Part shown: piece by piece, positions 1 to 13,528 of the stretch
How the letters are laid out: each line of letters opens with the position of its first letter
Position numbering within the stretch: the stretch's first letter is position 1
Source: Tetranychus cinnabarinus
Lineage: Eukaryota > Arthropoda > Arachnida > Trombidiformes > Tetranychidae
Direction: 5' to 3'
Assembly: GCA_022266195.1 (NCBI GenBank)
Contig: WHVY01000007.1
Location: 3,224,001 to 3,288,000 of the forward strand
DNA length: 64,000 nucleotides
Program-made: the position numbers and the translations under genes
Notes under the pieces: model-generated
What the model saw: only the letters and a program-made list of their open reading frames with translations
Told to the model about the DNA's origin: nothing
Database searches by the model: none

Positions 1-655
1 TAATGTCGGAATTCGAGAAGTCCATCGTCCGGCCGATAGTTAATTAGCACCACTCGCTTTAGTTGACTCACTTTGACTGTATTGATATCAATACTTGGAA
101 AAAGGTTTTGGAACATTGTTCTCATCAATTTACATTTGAGATCATTTTCATCAGCTAATCCATTCATAACAAGAACAGGAGGGTTAAGGTGAAATTTAGA
201 TAAGACCACAGGTTTCCGTAAACTTGAAATTACATCTCTGCTTAGAGAATATTTTGATATCTTGAAAACTAAAGTTGGTCCTCTAGGAAGCTTACAAAAA
301 CGTAGATACATTGCTTTCGAAGTTCGGGTGAAACAAAGTAGATGGGTAACATGAAAAATCGAGGCAACAGCAACAAAATCTTTGACAACATTATTTTTCC
401 TGATTTTTAAATTAGAGGCTGTGTATGGTTCCAATACTTTTCGCATATCCAACATCAACGCTCGTCCTAATTTTCCAATTTTACCTCGTTTAATAACAAA
501 CGAGTGCGGAGCTTCTTTCAATTCTTCTGGCTCAGCGACAGCAATTCCCTTGGTCTAAAAAATTCACAACAAAATATCAAAGAATGGTAAATAAACGACA
601 AATACAAGCTTAATACAAATACAAAAATACATACCTTGTTTTTCTTGTGCTTCAT
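1..655 (-). CDS. Ppan: Peter pan / SSF1 Brix-domain protein, N-terminal part (gene runs off the left edge)
   Basis: Ppan is a Brix-domain nucleolar protein needed for 27S pre-rRNA processing and 60S ribosome assembly. Two exons are visible: exon 1 (635-655, MKHKKNK) with a GTAT donor, and exon 2 (1-554) after a TTTTTTAG acceptor, joined in phase 0. The 191 residues seen carry the family's typical run: LMLDMRKVLEPYTASNLK, then RKNNVVKDFVAVA, FHVTHLL, YLRFCKLPRGPTLVF and KYSLSRDVISSLR, which is the first half of the Brix domain. The lysine-rich start is usual for this family. The rest of the Brix domain and the basic C-terminal tail lie outside the window. It sits downstream of Trio on the same strand, about 850 bases away, with no sign of cotranscription. 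Family assignment is firm; the exact splice phase is inferred. Confidence 0.9.
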
Positions 656-1505
656 TTTACGATTTGTTGTAAATTATGTCCGAGTATTTTTTATCTTTAA
701 ATCGAGTACCAATCTTTAAAAAGCCAAACTTAAATAAAATAAACTGAATAATGGAAATAATAATGAATTGTAGTCAGACGAGAATTAAATTATTTTGGTT
801 GAACATGTTTTGACTAAAACAGCTTGCTTAAACCACATGGCTGTTAGGGACCGATAAAAAATTTACTATCAAACAGCTTCAAGGAAGCTTTCTTCACTCT
901 TTGGCTTCAACTGACTGTGAGGTTTAGATTGAAGTCACCGAAATAAATAGTCTTTTTAAATTTTTCGTGAGAATTACATTCATATTTATTTAATAAGAAT
1001 AATCATAATAGCATTAATAATAATAATAATATAACACATAATTGTTTGAAATTGACTTTTCCTTTCCTTTTGCGCTGTTTTTCAACGTTTCCTTGCTGTT
1101 AATAAATACACTAAAATTGGGAGCCAAGATTGCTATAAGATTATTTTTTAGATGATCAAGGAAACGTAAGGTTATGAAACAAAATAATTTTAGATTTCAA
1201 AAGTTTCATGTTCATCATTTATATTCACAAATTCACTCACAAAAACAGGAGGGATAGAAAAAAGGTCAATTTTGATCCACAAAGGGGTAAAGTTTATGCT
1301 CGACGAGTTAATCATTAATTGTTTCTTTGTTCACAGACTAGATTTTTCGAAATTCGAGATGAGAAGAAGAAAATTGTAAATAAATTTGAGTGAGATTTAA
1401 GAAACGGGAAAAATGGTCAATAAGGTGAAAGGGAATAAAGGGCAGAAATGAAAGATGCATGACTTAGCAACATTTTTTTGTGAGAATCTGCATTAATTAT
1501 GAGAA
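656..1505. other. Intergenic, 3' flank of Trio and 5' flank of Ppan
   Basis: No gene is seen here. AT-rich sequence with an AAT-type trinucleotide run near 1010-1030. A minus-strand AATAAA at 990-985 is a possible polyadenylation signal for Trio, about 515 bases past its stop. The Ppan promoter should lie within the first few hundred bases. Confidence 0.5.
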
Positions 1506-4500
1506 TTAATTTGAGGACGAAGATAATTTAGTTGCTATTGTTGGTGCAACAACGTCAGAGGCTAATGCAATTGAAACGCTAGAGTTAACATCATTGTTAT
1601 TATTGGTAATTGTTGCTGTCGTTGTAGAGGAAGAAGTAGTATTGGTCGCTGGATCATAGACATTCCCAGTAGTTGCAGTGTTGGTGTTATTAGATGATGT
1701 TGAAGATGTAGATGATTTACCATTTGGCCGAGAATCAATTGGTTTGGTGAGATTGAGATTAGATATTCTTGAAGTGAAATAACTTCCTTGAATCACTTCT
1801 CTCATCTTTTTTATCCATAAAGATTTAACATCCACTGATGAAGCTTTTAAGATAATTTTATTCTCTTGAAAATTTGGACCTCGTGTTGATGCACCATTAG
1901 TCCAAATGGCAAATTTACATTCATCATTATCAACCGTTTCTGCTAGACCAATCTCGGCTGTCATGTAGCGACTTTTAAATAAATAACGACCACGGTTACA
2001 GTTATCTCGATTTGAATTGCCATTGGTTGAGTTATTTGAGCTTGAATTGGAATTAACTTGGTTGAGATCAGGCTTGGCTTCTTTGGCAAATACTATGTAC
2101 AGTTCAAACAGGAAGACTCGTCGTTCACGTCGTTTTCGTGATGGTATAAGGGTTTTGGGATCGAATATTTGGAAAGAATCTTGCATGATCACCTCTCCTA
2201 ATTGGTTTATTGAAATATCACATCCTTCCAACATGCTTAAATGTAAAGCATCGTTGGCTTTCTTAGGCACCAATAGCATCACTTCTAACCCATCTTTAAT
2301 TTCGCCTTGTAAACCTTCATCACAACAGGACAATAAATCTTTCAACAGGAGTTGATACTTGGTAATTCTTTGAACTGGTTTAATTAGATAAGCCGCTATT
2401 GGATGGATAACACCGTGTTTACGTTGTACATCTTCAAAGAATGATGATATCTTTGGAATCACAAGAGCTGCATTAGAGTCGGGTTTGTTTTTACAATAAT
2501 TTACATAAACATCAAAAGATCGAGCCCAAGTAACGAAACAATGGCCAATATCTTCAGGCATTGTTTCATATTTTTCCAATTCTTTGAGGAAGATACTGTA
2601 GAAGGACAAAGAAAATAATAAGATATTTAGTGATGAGATAAATACATTCATTATGAGCAAATTAATGATGGCATTTGGTTACAAATAAAGGTTTTTAAGC
2701 TGAGTATTCATTTTCATTTTCATTTTCATTTCGTTTTCGTTTTCTTTAAATGCAAAAAAATTAAACAATACTCACTCATTATGGAAATTAAAGATTTGTT
2801 CAATGTTACCAAATATCATACTTTCTTTATCTTTAAGGAACTGGTTATCAGCTGCTCTGGTTTTAAATTCAGCGAAATATGTGTTTAAACAGGTTCGAAG
2901 ATCATTAACGTAACTTTTCTCGGTTTGAAGCAATTCACTCATAATGAACTCTCTTTTTCGAGCTGATTTACGTTTGATTTCTAACTGGTCATCGGTTAAA
3001 TGTTGAAATTGGTTGGAATCACAAGATGATTTACCGGTAACAGTGCTAGCAGAACTAGCACTAACACCAGTAGATGAACTAGAGCCACTTGAATTAGTAT
3101 AGATGGAAGCCTTGTCTCGACTTAATTTACTTTCCAATGAAGAATCGGAACTTCTATCACCAGCTTTGCCACCACCACCACTACTAATGGACACTCCTCC
3201 ACTACTACCAGTCCCAACTCCTCCAGTTTCACCATTCTGGTTTTCAATCACTGAGCTCGGTGTTACCAAGCCCAATTGATCTTCTAACCGACGTTTATAC
3301 TGATCTAAGGATTTGCTAAATTCTTTGAATGTTTTCTCAACAAGATTACACCAATACTTGATAGCGTGACAGTGAATGTGGCCTCGCTCGATCAAGTTTT
3401 CTGACAGCTGGATCAGAAGGCGAACCTTTTCCTTGGTTTCTTTCACCTGTACTCTGAATTCAGTAAGAGATTTAAAAGCTTCATCGAGCTCTTCTTTACT
3501 TGCTGTTGACAGATTACGGGCAAGTTGCTTATTAAGCCACACTTCACCAGTTTCTCGGATCCATTTAATAGCTTGACGACCTGAATGTTCAACCAAAACA
3601 TATTGCTGACAAAGATCAAGCCTTCTTTTCCGTTCAGTCCAAGAATCAATCGTCCTTTCCTCTTGAACAGTTATACAGTCCATAATGTTATTAACTTTAT
3701 TCTCGGCATTTCGATACTTGGGACCATTTTGATTATTATGATGAAAAACAGTCATGGAAAACAATGCATATCTAATGAAGGATTCCATATTCCTTCTGGC
3801 TAATGTAGTAGCTTTGTGAAAAGCCTCCTTCTGCTCCTGATGCTTGGAAATTATTTGAGCGATTTTCTTATCACCGGTTTCACATTCATTGTCTTGAAGA
3901 GAAATAGTGACGGGACTATTAAGATGACCTTCTATATTACAAGCTCCACAAAAGTCTTCATCGGCTCGATATTGTTTCTCCAAGCTCTCTAAAACCGAGC
4001 GAACTTGATCAGCTGTCTTGTAAAAATTAAGACTTGCTTGAACCAATCTACCAACAGCCTCTACTTGAGTCAGCAGTGTTTGCCTCATATCGCTTACATC
4101 AGATAAAACCAAGTTTACCCTTTTTTGGTTGACATTATCATTTTGAATAGCATTTTCGTTTTGAACAGCATTTTCGTTTTGGATATCATTTTTGTTTTTA
4201 TTTGGGTTTTCCTTTTCAATAGCAATGGCTCTCTGTTGTAGATGATAAACTGATTTAAGCGTTTTCTGTTGATTGAAACCATCATGTGCCCAAATGTGTA
4301 CAATTTTACGGAAGAAGAGCAGAAAAAGAGAAGAAAAAATTAGATTAAAATCATGAGAAAATAATAAAAATAAATAAGGATTGAGAGAATCAACAGTTGA
4401 CTCTAAAGCCTACTTTTTTGTAGATTACAATAATTAAGTTTTATTGAAAAAAAGAGAACCAGTTTAAATTAATTCTAATAATCCAAACCAATTACTTCAC

Positions 4501-7500
4501 TTATTCTGTTCAGAATAATCTCCATTTTGTCCTCCTTTTCATTCTCAAGAAAACAAAAGATGAATAGTACATCCTAAACAGATGAAACAGGCTCCATTAG
4601 GACCAGAGTCCAGTGAGAAAGATACAATCTCTCACAGATTAAAAAGATGGAACCCAAAAAAATCAAGAATCTACAAAGTGCCTTCTTCGATGAGAATGTT
4701 TAAACGACTTAATGTTTGGTGAAAAAAAGGAAAATTAAAATGATTTATTCGTAAGTGTATATCAATGTAATTATTTGCTTCAAAAAGATGGATGAGATCA
4801 TAAAGCTGGTAGGAATAAGTTGTCTTGAAAGTGATCGGCCCAAAGATATTTCAAGCCTTGAAACTAAACAAAAACCATGTTTTAGTGATTTAAATTGATT
4901 ATTCATTGGTCTTCTGGTACTTCAGCGAAAGTTGAAAAAAAGTAAATAGACAAAGGTTGCAATGTGTCTTTACAAAATTGATAAGATACAACGAAGAAGA
5001 AGCTGCAGAAGAAGAAGATGATGATGATGGCTTACAGATTGATGTTATGGAAGAAAAGTGTTGTTGATAGTTAATTGTAGACAAAAAATGGTTGAGATAC
5101 GCTTGTCAAAGTTAACTTTTCTCTAGATTATATACTTTAATGAGAAAGAAGAGGAAGGGAGATGATGTTGATGATAATAAGAGAGGTACAAAGGAAAAAA
5201 AGAAATGAGGTAGATACTGAGAATTAGCCTTAGCTTGAGTACTGTTAGAGTTTTGGCTTCATCTGCCCTGAGGGAGTGAAGTGAGAAAGAGTGAAAAGAC
5301 CAAGAATTGTAAGGAGGGTGACCAGAAGCTCTAAGCAACTAAATTAGTTAACCTTGATTTTGACTTTAAACTTGCGACCAACAGAAGCAGAAGCAAAAAA
5401 AAGTTCACAAAATAGTAACCGGTTTCAGACTTAATTGTGGAAGTGTGTTAACTTTAAACTTGAGATGACCAGACTTTCGATTATTTCTGATTATTCCAAG
5501 CTTGTGGTTTGGCATTGCGCAAAGTTGATTCAACAATAACAAGCTTTGGAAAGTTCTGTCACCTTTCAACAGATTATTACCAATTATTAATACAACTGAG
5601 CATGATGAAAGAAAATTTCATCTGTCTTTGACATCTATTTAGCATTTAGTCTTGACATTAAAAATGACAATGAGTATAATGGGTTGAAATGATATTTAGA
5701 TTTTGGAATAGCTGATTTAACTCGATTATCTCACTAATCAGATTCAGAAGCATGAAAACAGATAAAGAAATGAACTGATCAGAAGTTGAGAAAAAAATGA
5801 AAGAAATTTAGAAACCAGTCAATCAATTGAAGAGTAACGGTCAAGTTTCGGATGTTTTTATGTAATTGATGAATGAACAAAGTGTTTGATGTTGTATGAA
5901 TCGACAACGTAACCGAAGCAATGATGGGAAAACCTGCAATTTAACAGGATGGACATGGATGAACAAGGAAGCATTCTGTTAATTTAGTAAAATAATGAAA
6001 ATGGATTAAATAGAGAATCAGAAAAAAACAGATTCTGAGTAATGCATCCTTTCGATTATCAACTCATCAACAAGAATGGACTTATTGTTATCATTATCAA
6101 AGTCATCAACAAGAGTAACAATAACAATAACATCATCATTACCATTATGAAAGCATGCAAAGTTGAATCGTTGAAAGGCCAATTTCATGGTGTAGTAGGG
6201 TAAAGTTACTATCAAAAGTGTTCAATGAAAGACACAAATATATTAAAATTATGATTACAAACAAAATGCAGTTTTGATCAACATTATAATCATCATCATG
6301 ATCATTATAAAAAACTAGTTGAACTGATAACTCAATAAAGGATTGATGTTACTTTTTCTTGAAATAAAACTTGATTATTTGCTTGAGTGTGAACCTTTTT
6401 TTGCTCAACATGAACCTTAAATTGACAGTAGTTTCAATCAATTTTATAGAGATTGGCACCAAACAAAAGTAAGCAATTAATGACACCAGCCACAAAAATA
6501 ATTAACTAACATAAAATCATTAAGAATTGAATTTCGGGTAAACATTGTAAGATAATATACTTCTATGATTGATCGTCTCATTAAATGTCTTAAAAAACAC
6601 AAAATCTATTTTCATTACTGAACAGTTGAGTTAGTTGCAAAAAATGGGTTTGCTGATTTTTCATGCAGCTTTTTGTTGTTAAGATTTACTTCACTAATGA
6701 TTGGCCCAGTGGAACTATTAGTTTATTTTCATGAAGATGACTATTTCAATGGGACCAGTGAGATATTGAACATAAAAATTGTAATGATAGATGAACAGCT
6801 ATTATTATCAACGATTTGGTAAATTGTTTCTCTTCTGGAAACGTGATCTCTAGAGTGAATTGGTAGTTTAACAGATGAATAGCAAGTATTAGAGGATTTA
6901 ATTCATGAAATCTGAAGTGATTTTAATCGTGTTGAAATGTTAACCATTTATCCAAGATTGGATTCAATCCAGTAGACAGTTGATCCATGAAAACAGTAAA
7001 CAAAATATAACTACTCAACTATAAATCATCCTAATCATACAAGTTATCAGATTGAATAGAAAAGAAGTCCAATCAATTCCAAGAAATAACTATTCGAATC
7101 ATGACTAGATCTTGAGCTTTGAAAAATAATGAAATCAGATTGTAAAGGAAATCATGAAGCTAGATAATTGAAACTTTAGATTTGGGTTTAAAATTTTCAT
7201 TATTGAATATTCATGGTGAAAAATGTATTATAAACGATAGAAAAATCGATTGAATAAATAGTGGAAATTTTCAAACACGAATCGTGATGGTTATTGTAAT
7301 GGAAACATAATGTTCATGTTTGATATAAAGCGTCACATGAACCGTCATCAAATGAAAATTGAACAATTAAATAGCAATATAAAGATTAAGGTTCAAGTGT
7401 TGGTTAATAATGAGAATCTTTGAATGAAAATAAAAGAGTGGAAATTGATAAGTTGCATAGATTTTTAGACTAATCAATCTTAACAACAAATTAATTAACA

Positions 7501-10344
7501 TTCCATTTCAATGATTTTTGGTGTTGATAAAATGAATGAAGTGAAAAAGGCCGTGCAAGTTGAAATGAGTAGGAGAGAGGAAAGGAATAGAATGGCTAAA
7601 GAGACAGAAAGGGTGGGAAGTTTTTTGTTTATTGTAAACGTGAACATGTAAAAGATATGAAAATCATGATTGTCAGAATTATGTTGAAAATATAAGTTAA
7701 TGTTGAAATGAAATGAAACAAAATGCTGATCATTTGGCTGACCTACCTAACCTTTCATTCAAAATTTCTTATCGTCTAAAAGGTTTAGTTGGTATTTTAG
7801 TTTAATGGATGAAAATGTTGAACCTTATGTTATAACACAGAGTGAATTGAAAAAACCACCCAAAACAAGTAGTGATTGGAAGTTGAAAGGATATTTGATT
7901 AATGAGCATCACAAATTTGACAGGGTCCTAAATTGAAAGATTGACGTAAGTAAATCAACATGATCAACTTGATTTTCAATTGAAATTGTATCTCGAAGTA
8001 GAAGTATAATGGAATCAACAGAAATTTGAGATACTTTGCGATATGATTATTGGTAATATCATCAAAAATAGAGTGAAGGTTCAGTGTAGAGGACGGAGAT
8101 TCATATAGAGAGATAGATGGAAAGAAATTAGATATTGTTGAAGATGGAATGGAAAAAGAATGGAAAAGAGGAAACGATAAAATCCATTTATAGAAATGAA
8201 GTCAAGATAGTGTCATTAATGATATTTGGATGTGTTTGTTGAAATTATTATCGATAACTGAACTTTATAGAAATAATAAACAAATAGATTTATGCTTACA
8301 TGAATAACTAATTGAAAATGTTCATGCTCTGTTCGATGGTTTTCGGCTTCTTGTAGTGACTGAGGAATGGTGAAAGATGCTGATAACATTGATAAAGCAT
8401 TTTTAATCCAACTAAGAACTTGCTTTGCCTCCGATTCCAATTGACATAAACGAACACATTGCTCAAGGTTGGTTCTGGTTGATTGGGCCAATTCCTCTAT
8501 GTCCATCTGTTTGTCACGGAGAAGCTCTAAAAGCATGCTTATTATTTGTAAAGCTGTGATCCGACGAGAGTTTTGAACTGAGGAAACTAAATCAAAGCCG
8601 CAATCAGCCAGAATCATGATTGAAGATGAACATGATTCAAAAACCTGATGGGTTAAGAAAGAAAAATAAATCAGATTGTCGGAAAAGGTTGATAGTTATC
8701 AAATTAAGTTTTAAACGTGATTGCACTGGAAACAAGTTACTGAGAGAGAGAGAAAAAAAAATCACTCAAACTTACTTTAATGAGATTTTCTCCTCTACTA
8801 GATGCATCATAACATAGCCTTTGGACTGTGGCAAAAATGTCATTATGCTCTTGGAGAGCACATTCAGCACAGTAAACATCTTCATAAGGAACTTCAGGTG
8901 AGTATTTACGTCGCACTTCTTCTTTATAAATTTGTATTTCATTGATTACATTAGCAACATCTTTTTCAAACAAACGTAACTGTAAACACAATTCCATTTT
9001 AAATTTTCTATTGTTCCATAATTCTTCTATCGAGTTGGCCATGCGTTTAAAATTCTCTAGAGATGTTTCAATGGCTTGAATTGATGATTTTAGGGATGAA
9101 GGTGAATTTTGGGAGGTATTTGAAGACGATGAATTTGAACTGGATTCATATGGTGGATCGCCATCATTAGCTGGTGAATGAAGAAGAACTCGCAATTCTT
9201 GTAACAATGTTTCACCTTCATTAATAGCGGGTAAAACTGTAGCAACAACAATGTCTCGTTGTTCCAGGATTTGATCTAAAGCACTTTCACAGGCTTCTAT
9301 AGTTTTAGGAGCTTCGATTGGTTTATCAATTGCTCGGTAGTAATTTTGAAGTTCTTCAAAATAAAGGTTGAGATCTTTTTCCTTTTCAAAAAATCGTATT
9401 CCTAATTCTAGATGTTTTCGTCTTCTCTCGATTCGTTGTTTAAATCGCTCAGAGTGTTGAACCATTTCTTCACGAATCTGGTAGATTTTATCACGATCAC
9501 ATTCACCGGTGCGAGCAAACTCAACGGCTGCTCTTCTCAGCTTTTCCACATTATTATAAGTATTTTGAGCATAATTTTCTAATTGTTGATGATTCTTTTG
9601 TAATTCTTGAGCTGTCTCCAAGTTTTTCCCGATTCCAAAATTTTTCGTTAACATGCTCTCACCACATGTACTAATCCAATCCATTACTTGACGTACATCA
9701 TCATTGAATAAAGCTAATGAAAAATGTAAATGTAACCTTTGACGCTTGGATTCCAATAAAGATTCAATTCGACGATAATGCGATGTAATTCTATGTGTTA
9801 AAGCTAAAACATGTTTGGTTGCTTCATTGTAATCAGCTTTTGGATTTCTAAGCCTATTGGATGATGAGGGTGGGGATGGAGTTGATGTAGATGAAGACGA
9901 AGATGAAGATGAAACAAAATTATTATCCGTGGATGAAGGGTTAAATTTACATTGGTAGCAAAAACTGATGAAATGATTCAGCTGTAAACATAGTTTGTTA
10001 CTACTGGTGACCACATCATTATATGCTCGATTAATTGCATCGAGCAGCTTTTTAGATTGATGCACTTTTTCTTCCAATTCCCTAAGTTCATTTGGTATAA
10101 AACAATGACTCTCACATTGACGAGACCAAGTTTCGGCATTTCGGACATAATGTTCAGCATGTTGATAAAAAGTTGCAGTTAAATTGAGTATAGTGGTTCT
10201 TTCTTCCCAACTGGTAGTAAAATCTTGCGCTGACCTGCTAAGCTGAGCAGTCATGGAGGCAATCTTATCTTGAGCATAGTGTCCATTTTCAATCAAACGA
10301 GCACCTACTTGTTCTAAATCACGACTGTCATTGACCTTCTCCAT
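1506..10344 (-). CDS. trio: Trio/Kalirin-type RhoGEF, short form (spectrin repeats + DH1-PH1)
   Basis: Guanine-nucleotide exchange factor for Rac/RhoG-type GTPases in axon guidance and cytoskeleton control. Four coding exons, in transcript order: 10344-8776, 8644-8300, 4265-2776, 2595-1506; all junctions keep phase and give 1497 residues. Residues 1 to about 1060 are spectrin repeats (landmarks AKQVLSWIKNALSML, FYKTADQVRSVLESLE, DEDFCGA). The DH domain is at about 1065-1245 (KSARKREFIMSELLQTEKSY, EDIGHCFVTWA, YLIKPVQRITKYQLLLKDLL). The PH domain follows at about 1260-1405. A Ser/Thr/Asn-rich tail ends the protein. Missing compared with full-length Trio: SEC14 domain, first spectrin repeats, SH3, second DH-PH, kinase. 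The start is the first Met after an in-frame TAA if the 5' exon ending at 10451 is spliced to 10354. Longer isoforms starting outside the window cannot be excluded. Confidence 0.9.
4266..8299 (-). other. 4.0-kb Trio intron
   Basis: Large intron between the exon ending at 8300 (donor GTAAGC) and the exon starting at 4265 (acceptor TCAACAG). It is by far the longest intron of this gene; the others are about 100-180 bases. I found no convincing nested gene or alternative exon; the short open frames have no family features. It may hold regulatory elements or a second promoter, but no specific site is recognisable. Confidence 0.6.
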
Positions 10345-11518
10345 TTGGTGTCTCCTACACAATTTTAAACAAAGGAATATAATTTAGCTACTTAATTGAT
10401 AATAGATGATGATGGTTGATGATAGTGATGAAAAATGAAAATGTACTTACGATTAGATGTGCTATCTTTTGTTTCACTTTTTCATCGGTAAGAGGATGTG
10501 ATGAAGGCAAAAACATAATGGAATAAAACAGTTATGCAAATGAGACATGGAAATTGTTACGAGAAATGCTTTAGATGAATTAATGGTTGAAATTAGATAA
10601 AATTGCGATTGATTGGTTGCAGTAGTCTGATGATGGATACAAGCAAGCAGAGGTGTAGCAGCAGTTGTATCAATAGAAATGTAGATGTTGATGTTATGTT
10701 TTGTTTTGGTTGATATTGATGGTGATAAGAAAATGACGATGGACAAGTATTCAAATCACAAATTTTCCACTGTTAAGATGTAAAAGACTTTGTTTTGTCA
10801 TTAAAAATAAGGTAGAGAGAAACAGACAAGCCAAGAAAAATGGCAAAGAAAAGGTAAAAGGAAGAGTACACTGTAACTGCTTAAGAGGAGGAGAAAATCT
10901 AAAGGATGAAAAAGAGGCAGAAGGGTTAGACTAAAAAGATGAAGGTGATAAAACAAGGAGATGAATGATAAAAGGCAAAGAGAAAGTAGGACCAGAAAAA
11001 AGTGATGAACAATTTAATTAATCTAAAAAATACAACTGTTAACAATCAGCCAATCTTGTGAATCACTCCAACATCAAAATAATGTTATTTGAAGTGAAAT
11101 TTCAGTTTTGAAGCCAAAAGATGGCACAGTTCAATTGACCAACCTTTGAGACCCGATGACATTGCCATCTGTTAACATAAATAACAAGAAGAAACGTCTG
11201 AAAAGTGTTATTAATGTTAATAGATGGCGTAGTCTTAGTTATTATTTTTTTGATTGTTACTTAATGTCATCCATCTCCTGTTTCACCTTCATCTTTAAAG
11301 TCTAACCCTTTAGCTTCTTCATCTATTGTTTCTCTTCATCTTGATCAGTTACTGTTCCTTTTGCCTTTTGTTAAATTGTTTCTGTCACTTGTCACCTTAT
11401 TTTTGATGACAAAACAAAATCGTTCACCTCTTAGCTGCTGAAAATTTAAGATTCGAATAACTGTTCATCGTCATTTTCTTATCACTTCTGTCACCATCAA
11501 TATCAACCAAAACAAAAC
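10345..11518. promoter_or_regulatory. Divergent upstream region of Trio and Gpi
   Basis: Region between two genes transcribed away from each other. On the minus strand a likely noncoding Trio exon ends at 10451 with a consensus donor GTAAGT. The intron 10450-10355 ends TTGTGTAG, and the joined sequence places an in-frame TAA five codons before the Trio ATG. The plus-strand side should hold the Gpi promoter and 5' UTR (within about 11300-11518, pyrimidine-rich). No other coding sequence was recognised; a hydrophobic frame at 10474-10746 on the minus strand has no family features. Confidence 0.5.
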
Positions 11519-13528
11519 ATGTTGTCAAAAAATCCTTCATTTGTAGAATTGAAAAAATTCCACCAAGGACATAGCTTGAATGTCCGCAAAATGTTTGAGG
11601 AAGATCCTGACCGTTTTACAAAATACAGGTAAATATTAAACAATTTAAGTATAGGTAAATATAACAAAATAATTTTCTTGTTTCAGCATTACCCTTGATG
11701 CAGATGAAAATGGAGTGATTCTATTTGATTACTCTAAAAATCTCGTTGATAATGAAGTTATGTCAAAGCTCTTTGATTTGGTATGTTAATCTTTGTATTA
11801 TTTTTTATATTGAAGATCGAGTTTCATATGTATTCTCGTTATTGATTAATTTCTAATGTTTTTTAAAAAAATTATTAAAGGCTCGCAGTGTTTCTTTGGA
11901 AGACGCACGAAATGCAATGTTCAAGGGTGAGAAGATTAATTTCACTGAAGATCGGGCTGTACTTCATACTGCTCTGCGAAACCGTAGTAATAAACCAATA
12001 CTTGTTGATGGAAAGGATGTTATGCCGGATGTTAATCGAGTTCTTAATCAAATGAAAAACTTTACAGAGAGTTTAATTTCCGGTAAATGGTTGGGATTTA
12101 CCGGTAAAAAGATTACTGATGTTGTCAATATTGGTATTGGCGGCTCCGATTTAGGTCCACTTATGGTAACTGAAGCGCTAAAAGCTTATCAAGTTGGCCC
12201 TAATGTCCATTTTGTTTCCAATATCGATGGCACCCATTTAGCTACTACTTTAGCAAAATTGAACCCCGAGACAACTTTATTCATTATTGCTTCTAAAACT
12301 TTCACCACTCAAGAAACAATTACTAATGCTACGTCAGCACGAGAATGGTTCCTCAAAGCAGCAAACAATGATATGTCAGCAGTGGCAAAACATTTTGTAG
12401 CATTGTCAACTAACACTGAAAAGGTCAAAGAATTTGGTATTGCTGAGAGTTCCATGTTTGAATTCTGGAACTGGGTCGGTGGAAGATATTCTTTGTGGTC
12501 AGCTATTGGTTTATCTATTGCATGTCATCTTGGTTTTGATAATTTTTCCAAACTTTTAGATGGAGCATATTTCATTGATCAACATTTCCTCAGTGCTCCT
12601 TTGGAACAAAATGTGCCTGTTATTATGGCTTTGTTAGGTAAATTGTGTTCAAATCTATTATTCATACCCTCTTATCAATCAATGATTTAACCTATTCACT
12701 TTACATCAGAAAATGGGATTTCTTTTGTTTACTTCACAAAAAATTTCCTTCATTGATTTTTCTGGGTTTGTTACTTTTCATTGATTTCATGTCGCATATT
12801 TTCTTTATTTTTTTGTGATTTAATTCTGTCTAGGAATCTGGTACATAAATTGTTATGGAGCTGAAACTCAAGCAATCTTACCATATGATCAATATCTGCA
12901 TCGATTTGCTGCTTACTTTCAACAAGGAGATATGGAGTCTAATGGTAAATACATCGCTCGTGAAGGCAATGCTGTTGATTATAGCACTGGACCGATTGTT
13001 TGGGGAGAACCTGGAACAAATGGTCAACATGCTTTCTATCAACTTATTCATCAAGGAACTCGACTCATTCCTTGTGATTTCATTGCCCCAGCTAAAAGTT
13101 TGAACCCCATCCGAGACAGTTTGCATCATAGAATTCTGTTGGCAAACTTTTTCGCTCAAACAGAAGCTTTGATGAAGGGCAAAACAAGAGAGGAGGTTAA
13201 AGAGCAACGAATCAAAAAGGGAGTTCCTGAAAATGAATTGCTCAAGAATATAAATCATCAAGTATTTGAAGGAAATCGACCAACAAATTCAATTATGGTT
13301 GACAAAGTTACACCATTCACTTTGGGTGCTTTGATTGCTCTCTATGAGCATAAGATATTTACTCAAGGTATCATTTGGGGCATCAACTCATTTGATCAAT
13401 GGGGTGTTGAGTTGGGCAAGGAATTGGCTAAAGCAATTGAACCTGAACTTTCAGATAATGAACAAGTTACTAGTCACGATTCATCAACCAATGGATTGAT
13501 CAACTTTTTCAAAAAAATGAGAGCTTAA
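11519..13528 (+). CDS. Gpi: Glucose-6-phosphate isomerase
   Basis: Glycolytic and gluconeogenic enzyme that interconverts glucose-6-phosphate and fructose-6-phosphate in the cytosol. Four exons: 11519-11628, 11687-11780, 11881-12637, 12834-13528, giving 551 residues, the usual size for animal GPI. The sugar-phosphate-binding SIS motif INIGIGGSDLGPL lies at about 150. Signature WVGGRYSLWSAIG is at about 266. GEPGTNGQHAFYQLIHQG at about 377 carries the catalytic Glu and the ring-opening His. DQWGVELGKELAKAI at about 508-520 carries the essential Lys. No expected catalytic element is missing. The start ATG gives a normal N-terminus (MLSKNPSFVELKKF). Its 5' end faces the 5' end of Trio. Presumably a housekeeping single-copy gene. 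Confidence 0.97.

Noticed and set aside
4115..5338. Several 60-70-residue frames in the Trio intron and antisense to its exons
   Set aside because: They lack splice consensus in phase with Trio and look like chance frames.
10474..10746. Minus-strand 90-residue frame upstream of Trio
   Set aside because: No similarity to SEC14 or spectrin sequence; the predicted leader exon in this area reads a stop in the Trio frame.
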